Below are positions 46,001 to 53,510 of a stretch of 64,000 nt of DNA, piece by piece; position 1 is the first letter of the stretch, and every line of letters begins with the position of its first letter. Made by a program: the position numbers and the translations under genes. Below the pieces are notes generated by a model. It ran no database searches, was not told where the DNA came from, and worked only from the letters and a program-made list of their open reading frames with translations. Origin of the DNA: Lytechinus pictus (taxonomy: Eukaryota > Echinodermata > Echinoidea > Temnopleuroida > Toxopneustidae); assembly GCF_037042905.1 (NCBI RefSeq), contig NC_087249.1, positions 34,685,901 to 34,749,900 of the forward strand, given 5' to 3'.

Positions 46001-46966
46001 TGTAGCTCAATCTCATTCAGTCATGTGGGCGGGGGTTTGAGTCCGAGGGTGAACATCATTTATAAGAATTCCAATAAATAATAGTTAAAATATTGCAAAA
46101 TAAAACAGATTATAATTACATTTTTCATATTATATCTATCTAATCATATACGTTTATCTATCCGCGATCTATGTTATAAATCTATCTTTCTATCTATTTA
46201 TCTGTCTGTCTTTCTATCTACCTACATGACATATCTATCTATCTCAACATAATACATGTATCTGTCTGTCTATCTATGTTTTATTAATATAACCACCTAT
46301 CTTTTATCTCTCCATCCATCACTCCATCCATCCATTCATCCATCCATCCATCCATCCATCCATCTATATATAAAATTATCTATCTTATATGTATCTGTTT
46401 GAATATGTATGTATGTTTTTTCTGTTTATCTATCTATACGACAGACCACCTAATTCGTCCGCATGACGAATTAAAATCTAGTTTTATAGTAGTTTTCAAA
46501 GTCAGCACTGCTGCTATACTGAATCGCGTGATACAGGTGAGACTGCCAGAGGCGCTCTACTTGTTTTACAATTATTTATAAGTGCATGCATCATATTTGA
46601 TCACTCTGCTTTTTTTTTCATTTCTTACCCCAGTCATTCTTCATCACCAATGATGAACCTGTTCCATTTTGGTCGGTCATGACTCGCTTTCTAGTCGGCC
46701 TTGGCTATGATGCTCCGAAGTACCACCTCCCCTTCTGGCTCATTTACTACATCTCTCTCGTCATTCAATTTATCTGTACCCTACTCAAGCCATTCACCAA
46801 CATCAATGTCACCTTCACACCAATGAAAGTGGCTATAGCAGGGACCTACCATTACTACAGCTGTGAACGGGCCAAGAAACTCCTAGGGTACAGGCCTATT
46901 GTTAGTCTGGATGAAGCCATTCAAAGGACAGTAGAGCACTTTGGGTATCTCAGAAAAGGAAAATGA
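33265..46966 (+). CDS. sterol-4-alpha-carboxylate 3-dehydrogenase, decarboxylating (7 coding exons)
   Basis: NAD-dependent enzyme of the ER membrane that oxidises and decarboxylates C4-carboxylated sterol intermediates in cholesterol synthesis, within the C4-demethylation complex. Joined exons (33265-33440, 33956-34029, 36720-36792, 37293-37421, 39502-39644, 40173-40278, 46634-46966) keep one frame, with GT..AG borders throughout. From the in-frame ATG at 33285 they give 337 residues; human NSDHL is 373. Seen: Rossmann motif VIGGCGFLG, the VFDI ribose-binding strand, [11 protein letters not shown] with the catalytic Ser, the YSETK catalytic Tyr/Lys pair, [29 protein letters not shown], a C-terminal hydrophobic stretch ([15 protein letters not shown]) for membrane association, and [15 protein letters not shown]. 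The ~35-residue N-terminal extension of vertebrate NSDHL is not found; it may be absent or lie in an upstream exon. Confidence 0.95.
33956..34029 (+). CDS. NSDHL exon 33956-34029
   Basis: Encodes [20 protein letters not shown] and LSNN. The VFHVASP strand-loop is the conserved FH.ASP motif following beta-4 in 3-beta-HSD-family proteins. Acceptor ATCTAAG, donor AACAG|GTATT, ends in phase 2; Arg is completed by the next exon. Confidence 0.93.
34630..35075. repeat. diverged minisatellite in NSDHL intron
   Basis: Irregular units of roughly 60-75 bp built from ATATGAACATAATACAA, TATAAGCATGTTCACAC and ACAGTACATATGAACA. About six units are discernible. Non-coding. Confidence 0.7.
35193..35855. mobile_element. 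TIR element in NSDHL intron
   Basis: Left end AGGGACAGTGATTTTACG; right end, reverse complemented, AGGGACGGTGATTTTCCG. Interior GGAAAATGGA and AATGGAAAGTG-like motifs recur near both ends. No transposase, no clear target duplication. Confidence 0.6.
36720..36792 (+). CDS. NSDHL exon 36720-36792
   Basis: Encodes (R)[18 protein letters not shown] then KDFGVK, the family's Y.VN..GT.NVI.AC helix. Acceptor GCTACAG, donor GTCAAG|GTATCA. The preceding intron (34030-36719) is 2.7 kb and repeat-bearing. Confidence 0.93.
36888..37045. mobile_element. two partial foldback-MITE left arms
   Basis: Begins TTAAAGGTTTACTTCAGGCT, with AATAGAGTAAAACTCAACAA and TTTCATCAAAATCTGACAAA as in the foldback family at 18161. 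At 37016 a second arm-like start (AAAGGAAAGTTCACCCTG) begins. Right arms are missing. Confidence 0.5.
37293..37421 (+). CDS. NSDHL exon: catalytic Ser and YxxxK
   Basis: 43 codons, phase 0 at both ends. [20 protein letters not shown] contains the catalytic serine region and [11 protein letters not shown] contains the Tyr-x-x-x-Lys pair that drives hydride transfer. Acceptor TTGTTTTCAG, donor GAAAAG|GTGTGT. Confidence 0.95.
37478..39130. mobile_element. large TIR element in NSDHL intron
   Basis: Left end CCCAGGGGGGG then GGTCACTATTCACATGGACT and GCTACGCACCCG; right end is the inverse (CGGGTGGGTAGCAGTCCATG then GGTGAGTGACCCCC). CTTTAAAG flanks both ends (37470-37477 and 39131-39138), which can be read as an 8-bp palindromic duplication or a TTAA duplication. 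The interior holds decayed repeats of CGCC..TTAGGGTTGCAAATT and a nested foldback MITE (38443-39040). No transposase. Confidence 0.75.
38443..39040. mobile_element. foldback MITE (TTAAAGGACAAGTCCACCCC family)
   Basis: Arms of about 200 bp: left TAAAGGACAAGTCCACCCCA, TTTCATCAAAATCGGATGTA and AAGAAAGTTATGACATTTAA; right arm is the inverse, ending TGGGGTGGACTTGACCTTTA. TA at the borders. Same family as 41339-41935 and the fragment at 20700-20915. Confidence 0.85.
39502..39644 (+). CDS. NSDHL exon 39502-39644
   Basis: Encodes [20 protein letters not shown] then [26 protein letters not shown]. The IRP..IFGPGD segment shapes the sterol and cofactor site in this family. Acceptor GTCTGAG, donor ATTGG|GTGAGTG, ends in phase 2. 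Confidence 0.94.
39944..40012. repeat. AACCGCACCC motif and A run
   Basis: TAACCGCACCCGTGTATAAA then CCGCACCCCCAACTT, followed by about 30 A residues. It looks like a short retroposed or satellite-like insertion in the 0.5 kb NSDHL intron. Origin unknown. Confidence 0.5.
40173..40278 (+). CDS. NSDHL exon 40173-40278
   Basis: Encodes [20 protein letters not shown] then [15 protein letters not shown]. The [15 protein letters not shown] motif is highly conserved in NSDHL. Acceptor ATTTTACAG, donor GGCAAG|GTAAGC, ends in phase 0. It is followed by the 6.4 kb transposon-filled last intron. Confidence 0.95.
40909..42025 (+). mobile_element. Helentron-like element B2, 3' truncated
   Basis: Opens TTTGTCTCGCCTGCATAGCA with GACAGCGGCGG following, then units as in B1 (GAAACTTGGACATAATGGTT, GAACATCCTGCCTGAGTTTC). 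One perfect AGGTCAAAGGTCA is at about 41115. No 3' hairpin or CTTG end is found, so it is truncated near 42025. A foldback MITE (41339-41935) is inserted in one unit. Confidence 0.7.
41339..41935. mobile_element. foldback MITE inside B2, exact TA duplication
   Basis: Left TAAAGGTCCAGTCCACCCCA; right inverse TGGGGTGGACTTGTCCTTTA. Removing it with one TA restores the unit sequence CAGGGTTAAGTTTTTTAAAT seen in other copies of element B, so the TA duplication is proven by the empty-site sequence. Confidence 0.85.
44717..45438 (+). mobile_element. Helentron-like element C nested in D
   Basis: 5' TTTTTGTCTCGCCTGCGTAG and GGCGTCGGCGTCGTCGTCGT. The core is about four units of roughly 160 bp, each with CAATAACTTTCTATAGCTTC, AGGTCAAGTT and AACTTTCCATGACTGGCACT. 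3' inverted GCAGGCGAGACA, hairpin AACGCTTGGCGTT and CCTTG before TTTT. Every unit has AGGTCAAAGGTCA; the first has three half-sites in a row. Confidence 0.75.
46140..46440. repeat. TATC / CATC microsatellites
   Basis: Interrupted (TATC)n and (CCAT)n tracts near the 3' end of element D. Confidence 0.85.
46634..46966 (+). CDS. NSDHL terminal coding exon
   Basis: 110 codons and a TGA stop. [20 protein letters not shown], then the [20 protein letters not shown] hydrophobic segment, [20 protein letters not shown] and [20 protein letters not shown]. The last residues are LRKGK, lysine-rich like other NSDHL C-termini. Acceptor CTTACCCCAG. No AATAAA is close; an ATTAAA near 47192 is the nearest polyadenylation-like signal. 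Confidence 0.95.
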   Translation, partial: SFFITNDEPVPFWSVMTRFLVGLGYDAPKYHLPFWLIYYISLVIQFICTLLKPFTNINVTFTPMKVAIAGTYHYYSCERAKKLLGYRPIVSLDEAIQRTVEHFGYLRKGK

Positions 46967-47399
46967 TATACATGTAGCTTAGGTTCAAGTAACTTGGACT
47001 TTTGGTATGAATGTTAAGAATGTCATTCAAAGGACAGAAAATCATGTTGACTAATCAAGATGGAAATGTATTGATGCAATGTTTTGCTATATATAATATT
47101 TATTTATGGATTGGGGAAAGAAACGTTCTGTCAGCTAACTTCTAAATTTGCTAATTGACCTAAGTAGATATGAACAGAATGTCAATGCCAGATTAAATTG
47201 TGATCAAACTTTTTATTGAAATTAACAGGCCTTGAATTTCAACATTTTAAGTTAAGGACAAGGCCACTTTTCTTTAGGGTACACCTATATATTGCAAAAC
47301 AGAAAAACAGGCTCAGCAAATCTTCAAGGTCAATGAAAAGGACATCTTGGTGTTGACCTTGGATGGCCTTGGACTGATTTAAGACCTGAATCAATATAT
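46967..47399. other. NSDHL 3' flank / probable 3' UTR
   Basis: AT-rich. Contains ATTAAA near 47192 as a possible polyadenylation signal. No other feature seen. Confidence 0.4.
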
Positions 47400-47672
47400 C
47401 ATAAGCGTTCATGCAGTAAGTCTTTGGACTTTGAACCACAAGGTCTGGGGTTCAAATCCCGCCGCAGCACTCGCATCCTTTGGCAAGGAGTTTATCTAAA
47501 TTTGCCACTCTCCACCCAGGTGTAGTAAGCGGGTACCCAGTAGGAAGGAATTCCTTGAATGCTCGAGCGCCTGATCAGGGTAGCTGTGCTAAAGCTGGGG
47601 TAATAGTATGCAGCGCTTAGAAAAAATTGTATTAAGCGCTATGTAAATTTTGCATATTACTAAAAATATTAT
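47400..47672 (+). mobile_element. tRNA-derived SINE, 5' truncated
   Basis: A tRNA-like B box GGGGTTCAAATCCC (about 47449-47462) follows CTTTGGACTTTGAACCACAA. The body is GGCAAGGAGTTTATCTAAAT, CTCTCCACCCAGGTGTAGTA and AGCGGGTACCCAGTAGGAAG, and the tail ends near TTAAGCGCTATGTAAAT. The A box and acceptor-stem side are missing on the left. Confidence 0.7.
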
Positions 47673-48170
47673 TCAAATCTCATCCGATTCTAAAGAAACT
47701 TTAAAACCTAATGTCAATTAATATCGTAGTAAACTTCCTCAATGAATCGCGTTGTATATTCATGTTTGATTTTATATTTTTCTTCTTTACTGTGTATTAT
47801 GTTGAACTGTTAGGTGCCTTGAGCATTCCTTGGAATGATATGTGTGCTTAAAAATATGATTATTACTAGTGTAACAAATATTTGTTGCTTTATTGATGGC
47901 CCAGTTTGTCAGTAGTTGGCTCATCAATTTCATTGAATAGTTAATCCTGTTTATGACAAATAGAAAAATCTAAATAATTACCTCATTCTTCTATGTACTG
48001 GAGAAGCTGAATATTGGCTTGAGTGATTGAAGGAAGTAAATAACTTTGTCCATGATTGTGAAAATTAAAATTCAAATCAATAGTCAAGCTCGGAGTTATC
48101 TCATGGGCAAGTTTATTCAAATTGCCTTTCCTTTCTTTTGTTAGGATAGTCAAATTTCAAAGCAAGATAT
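47673..48170. other. no supported feature
   Basis: AT-rich intergenic sequence downstream of NSDHL. Confidence 0.4.
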
Positions 48171-48864
48171 TGGGCCAGATGCATAAAAAGTAGCAATTGC
48201 TGACAAGCAATTGCTTCAAGCACAAGCAATAGCTAGCCAAGCAAAAGATCATGCTTCAGCGATTGCTTTATTTCATATGCATGACCCTTTGCTACTGCTT
48301 GAACCCTTTTCTTGCCTTCAGAAAGCAATTGCTAGCGGTTCGAACAAGAGCGACGTCACCCTGGTGCGAACACGACTCACAGAAAAGGCAGAGCTTGAAT
48401 GCAAAGGTGTGGCAGTGCAAATTACCGCTCCTTTCCTATAACATCTCTTCCTCATACGTGTCAAACTAAGTTTTGTTTTGATAGATTAAAATATTTGGCA
48501 TTTGGTTTGCACTTATTTGGAAGAAAACATGTACATGTAGGTTATGGTACACCTTGGGGTTCTCTGTCAGGTGCATACACATGACAAAAAGTTGAGAATG
48601 CCCTGATCAAGCAAATGCACAAGCTGCTCTAAAGGAGCTTTAAAAAACCCAAGCAAGTGCTTGAACGCACAAGTTAAATGTTCGCTTTATGCATACACTT
48701 TTTAGCAATGGCTTAATCGTAAAGCAAATACTAGCAGGCAGTTAGCCATTGCTTGAGCTTACTAGCACAAGCATTTGCTTGCTCATGTTTATGCATACAG
48801 AATCAAGCAAAAGCCAAGCAAAAGCCTAGCCAAAGCAATTGCTCCTCTTTATGCATCTGACCCA
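48171..48864. mobile_element. TIR element rich in GCAATTGC
   Basis: Left end TGGGCCAGATGCATAAAAAG then TAGCAATTGCT; right end inverse (AGCAATTGCTCCTCTTTATG then CATCTGACCCA). Both subterminal regions are dense in CAAGCAATTGCTTG-type palindromes and CAAGCA repeats. Short frames across it are not genes. A terminal fragment of the same family lies at 63690-63793. Confidence 0.75.
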
Positions 48865-49059
48865 ACATGTGAGCATGCCTGACATAGCAGGATTAAAAGA
48901 TTGCATAGACCTGGTGATTAGAATAGCATATCATTGAACAATTTATGAAGGTCTTTGTTGCATTTCTACTTTAAAGGCATATGGTGTTTCTATTAAAAGG
49001 TGAATGTACTTATCCAACACTTTAATACCAGTCGCTTATGGCTGCATCATTACTTTATA
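48865..49059. other. no supported feature
   Basis: Short AT-rich intergenic stretch. Confidence 0.4.
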
Positions 49060-49290
49060 CAGTGCATATTAATAAACAGTTTACACTTTTAAAAAGTCCC
49101 CCTAATTTACTAAAATACAACATGGGGATATTTTTCCAGTTATATTGTTCTGCCCTGATCCCATCTACCAGATAAAAGTATAGTTTGTGGCAGAATGCAT
49201 GAGTGAGCACTGTCAATTTTTCTACAGCTAGCAGAAATCGGTTTGCAAAGAAATGATGATTTTTCACGCTGTGTCAAAGGGAGAAGGCCA
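49060..49290. mobile_element. Tc1/mariner-type end fragment
   Basis: CAGTGCATATTAATAAACAG then TTTACACTTTT with TA before it. The following 200 bp (ATACAACATG.GGATATTTTT, GAGTGAGCACTGTC, TTTTCACGCTGTGT) matches the inverted right end of the element at 25627-27372. The other terminus is missing. Confidence 0.65.
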
Positions 49291-49929
49291 AAAGTCAATA
49301 GAATTTTGAGTCAATAGAATATAACAATTCGCAACTTTTTATTACAACCCTTTTTCACTATTTAACATTATAAAGTCTAGGTGAACATAATTTTTACCAG
49401 AATTGAATAATACAATTGTAAAGGTAATTTATTCTTCTATTACTCCTGTTGACTCTGCAAGGAACTTGGGGATTAGGTTTGACTTGCATCTGTTATCAGT
49501 CCAGGGATGTGATTTTATTTCATTTATTTCCCATTTCCAAGAATCATTTACAATAAGTTTTGTTACATACATCTTGATATAATTATAATCAATAAAACAA
49601 GGAAACTTTATATGCATAATAATCAACTCAAGATAACCATGTATCAGGTCGGAAATGGAGGAAGCTGCTAAAAAGCGAGGCTTGTAGAATGCAGCCTCCT
49701 ATTACATATTCGTATGAACAATGTAAACAAATCACAAATACAACATGGTAGAAATTTGAGCATGAATCCATTTGAATGTCTAGATAAAAAAAAATTATGA
49801 AGCTCTATGCATTTCCATTAGATAATCTGTTTTTGTCCAAAATGAACTAAAAAAACAAATTAATGTTTGAGATGTCAAAGATTATTTACAAATATAATTA
49901 AGAAGAAATGGTTATTTTGATGAGACATT
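49291..49929. other. no supported feature
   Basis: AT-rich. No coding or repeat structure recognised. Confidence 0.4.
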
Positions 49930-50165
49930 AAAGAGAATTATGTCTTGTATGAAATCACCTGTGTGTTCTGGTAATCATTATGACTTGAATGACATCACCT
50001 GTGTGTTCTGGTTATCATTATGACTTGAATGCAAACACCTGCTTTATCTGGTAATCATGATTTGGATTGGATGCAATAACCTGTGTGTTCTGGTTATCAT
50101 CATAACTTGAATGCAATCACCTGCTTTATCTGGTGATCATGATTAGGATTGGATGCAATTGTCTG
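49930..50165. repeat. ~48-bp minisatellite
   Basis: About five units alternating between two subtypes: TCACCTGTGTGTTCTGGTTA with TCATTATGACTTGAATGCAA, and CACCTGCTTTATCTGGTAAT with CATGATTTGGATTGGATGCA. The alternation suggests a higher-order dimer. Confidence 0.8.
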
Positions 50166-50410
50166 TTTGTTTTCACAAAATATACTCATTTCGAACACAC
50201 ACAGGTCACAGAGGGACCTTGAGTGCGATCAGCTGACTGTGTTTATAAGTTTAGAGTGATACACTCTCAAAAAATAGGGGTGATCACACTCTCTGGAGGG
50301 ACTTTTGCTCACTCCTAACACAGAAATGTTCATTATTATGATCATGTTGTATTCTCTGCTCAAAATTGAATCACATGAATTCACATTCATTTGAAAGAGG
50401 GGACAATATA

Positions 50411-50610
50411 CAGTGCGTCTAAAAAAACTATACACTTTTGAAATGGCGGCCAAATAAAAAATATATTCCTTTTTGGGGAAAGGCTTGTATATATATATAT
50501 GTATATAGAAAGCCAGATGACACCAAAAAAATGGAGAACTATTCATGCATGAGTGAACAATGCCTACTGAAATAAAGGGTATGAACATTTGGGTGGAAGG
50601 AAATCGCCTT
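50411..50610. mobile_element. Tc1/mariner-type end fragment
   Basis: TA followed by CAGTGCGTCTAAAAAAACTA then TACACTTTT. A diverged subterminal region has GAGTGAACAATGCC, as in the copies at 25627 and 49060. No opposite terminus. Confidence 0.55.
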
Positions 50611-50759
50611 CCAGCTTCTTTAAGTTTTTGAGAGACGAGTCCTTTGGAACTTGGAAAGTTGAAGGTAGGGTAAATTGTTGGTGATAGAGGCCTCAAATGT
50701 GGCCCAAATCCAAATTGACTACTAGTTACATCTTAAAAAACATGGACTGAATATATAGG

Positions 50760-51300
50760 CCTATGCACACTGGCCGATCCAAGGAGGGGGAGGGGGGGGG
50801 GACGGCCGTTTTGGTCACGTGTGTGTACAGCAATATATTTGACTGGCCCCCCCGGGATAATGCAAGTGTTTTTGTTAGAATTACAACTAAACACATGAAG
50901 CACTCTTTGTAGTCATTGTAATCATGATCATCATGCGCATCTCACTAATCAAATATTGAAATTTAGGAAATTCAGAACTGAAGAGGCACATTTTAAGGCT
51001 TAATTGTTTGTAGGAATTCACGAAGACCATACGTATTTCACTAACCAAATTAATGATGCAAGCTGAAAATTTCATTATTTTCAGATCACAAAAAGGGACA
51101 TTTTAAGGACTGATTTTAGGAATTCATGAAGAGCAGACATATCTCACCAATCCACTCATGCGAACGTAACAGCAAATGTTTTAAATTAAGACCTTAAAGG
51201 GCAATCACTTTAAGAAGTCATAAAAAAGAAGCATATAATACATAAAACAATAACAAATATAACATTATAATGAACAATAATTTCTTCTTTCCTACTACAT
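50760..51300. repeat. decayed repeat related to the GCGAGCG array family
   Basis: Contains GGACATTTTAAGGACTGATT, AGGAATTCATGAAGAGCAGA and TATCTCACCAATCCA segments as in the 6640-7530 array, but with the GC-rich cores largely eroded. Confidence 0.5.
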
Positions 51301-51339
51301 TTCTCTTCCTTTTTTTCTATTTTTCCCCGTTTTTTTTTT

Positions 51340-51412
51340 TTGCCAGCCGATGGGGGGGGGGGGGGGGGGCGGGGGGCACGTGTTCCCCCCCAAGACCCCC
51401 CTCCCCGTAGTT
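51340..51412. repeat. G-run foldback
   Basis: A run of about 18 G, then CGGGGGGCACGTGTTCCCCC and C-rich sequence. Probably a decayed transposon terminus. Exact run lengths are assembly-sensitive. Confidence 0.6.
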
Positions 51413-51616
51413 AAGCCGCTGATTTCTTGAATTGGTTTTGTATAAATTATGAATATTTTGTGAACAAATTGAAGCCTGATGAATATTTTTGAAAAGTCCG
51501 CGAAGTTTGGACGGGAGTTTGGACACCCCATCATATTTCATTAATGTCTTTTTATTTTATGTACAAGTATCCCAGCGCGGCTTTTCCTTTTTCAATTTGT
51601 CTCATTGATCTTGAGC

Positions 51617-51775
51617 ATGGCGGAGCCGGAGGAGAATTCCCTGACGTCCGCCTGCGGCTGCGACACGCCGACAAAACTATCAAAATCAGAAAGAAAACTT
51701 GCGAGAAAGCAGGCAAAAGCATGCCATGTGTTACTGAAGCATGATGGAATTCTTACAGTTACCAATCCAACTCCC
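51617..51775 (+). CDS. ALKBH8 exon 1
   Basis: 53 codons from ATG to donor CTCCC|GTAAGT, phase 0. Starts MAEPEENSLTSACGCD; the conserved N-terminal helix follows at residues 22-45 with the LLKHDGI..V segment typical of ALKBH8. The preceding sequence is GC-richer (51571-51616) and probably holds the 5' UTR; no TATA box is evident. Confidence 0.92.
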
Positions 51776-53474
51776 GTAAGTTCTTAGATTTCATTCTATT
51801 TTAAACCAAATTTGGTTTGGGGTTCTCGTTTTGTAATTGTAGTACTTGTTGTCTTGTACCCACGTACTCATTTTCACGTCATGTTAGAAAGAAAAAAAAA
51901 AGATTTCGGTGTGATGCCTAAGTAAGGCTTAGGGCTAAGGCTATACTAGGCGATAGACATCGCAAATACTAAAATAGCGTTTGTCGCGTGAGGGCGTATG
52001 TCACCGCAAAGGAGGGAGCGGCGCTATTGTAGTTTCGCACCTCCCCGTTTAATGGTTTTCAAACGTACAATCTCACCCTAAATAATTCACAACCTAAAAA
52101 ATACTTGCATCTGAGCCTCCAAAGTCCAGTAGAAGTTGAATATTTGCCATTTTGACACTTTTTTACAAAGACAAAGTTTTACACCTATTTCGGAATCACT
52201 CGGTCGCTTGATCAAGCTCAGCGCTGCACATAAGCAGTCGGTACGCGTACAGTACGTACCACCTAGTGAAGTGCAAGGAAGAGCGAGTTTTTCTACGGTA
52301 TCTTCAAAAAGATTTTTTCCCCTCTTTCAGCCCTCACCAACTTGTATTACGGTAGTGGTTGTGCAGAGTGGTTGATGTTTGTTGTGTGAAGGTATGTGTG
52401 TGGGGTGTGCGTGTGTTTGATTTTTTGAATGAAATAAGAAATGTGAAAAATGTGAATACACGTAGATTTAGCGATGAAAATTGAAATAAGAAATAATAAT
52501 GTAGATCGAGCCTTGTTTTGAACTCTAGGCTAGCCTAGGTCAGAGAACTTTCCTTCAGTTTACAATTGTATGCTATGTTGATTGTATGCTATGTTGATTT
52601 CATGCTAGTACTAGTAGATTACATTTTTCAATTTTTCACACGCCGTACCATCTCCATCCATACCACCTGGGACATGCAATGTACATTTCATCCTTTTGTT
52701 TGCATGCGCATACACTCACTACATGCAGGGAGGTGATCATATTACGTGTATGTCATTACTCTCAGTCTCGCACACTAACTGCACCTGATATCCATTTAGG
52801 TTTACCCTTCGTATAACTTTGATGATTTCTGATTGGTTCCTTATACTCATCCATGCTTATGTTCATCTATGATTGGTTGATTATATACAAATGAATATTT
52901 ATGTTTGTGCAGTCGGATGGAAAAACAATAAAAAGTGGCAGAGAGAGCCAAGGCCCTGGGAACAATTTTTTTTTCACCGGGGTGCTGAGATTTATATACA
53001 TGTATATCAAGGGCGGATCCAGGATTTGTGAAGGGGGGGGGGGAGGTGGCGGAGACCAGCTTCCCTACCTGTTGAGAAACGTGGGCATGAATCAGTACTT
53101 GAGCGTAAAGAGGTCACAAACAGCCGCTCAAGAGCTGATGAGCGGGGGGGGGGGGGGGGGGGGTGGGGGGGGGGGGGTGGTAAGCATAAAAAAAATAATT
53201 TTTAACCGTCAGTTCGTAATGTTTTCTGCAAAAGTGACCAATTAGAAATTCTGTCAGTGGGGGAGGGCAGGGTGGGAAAACAATTTTTTAAAAATTGGTA
53301 ATTATTTTTTTTTTAAAGGGGGTCCAGCGGATTTTTAAGGTCTAAAAAAGGGACTTGGGCGCAGCCGCAGCCGATTCGGCCCCCCTCTAAACAGCCTGAA
53401 CCCCTCAAATCAGCCTGAAAGGGGGAGGGGGCGAATCGCGGCCGATTCGCCCCCCCCCCCCCCCGGATCCACCC

Positions 53475-53510
<36 letters not shown>

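Larger units (their letters stand above)
44012..46481 (+). mobile_element. Helentron-like element D nested in B3
   Basis: The 5' end is TTATTAGGTGGTCTGTC, itself a hairpin with GACAGATCACC. The inverted GACAGACCACCTAAT is near the 3' end (46439-46453), followed by a TTCGTC..GACGAA hairpin and CTAG before TTTT (46478-46481). No target duplication, as expected for this class. The interior has one perfect AGGTCAAAGGTCA near 44306, AT-rich sequence, the nested element C, and TATC/CATC microsatellites near 46140-46440. Confidence 0.65.
43097..46563 (+). mobile_element. Helentron-like element B3 with nested D and C, in NSDHL last intron
   Basis: 5' TTTTTGTCTCACCTGCGAAG and CCGACGGCGGCGGCGG. Tandem units run to about 44000 with AGGTCA half-sites in DR1/DR4 order. 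The 3' part is at 46482-46563: TAGTTTTCAAAGTCAGCACT, inverted ACAGGTGAGAC, hairpin AGAGGCGCTCT and CTTG before TTTT. The body is interrupted at AATAA|TTTTATAG by element D (44012-46481). B1 keeps the uninterrupted sequence GAATAATTTTATAG. Confidence 0.75.
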
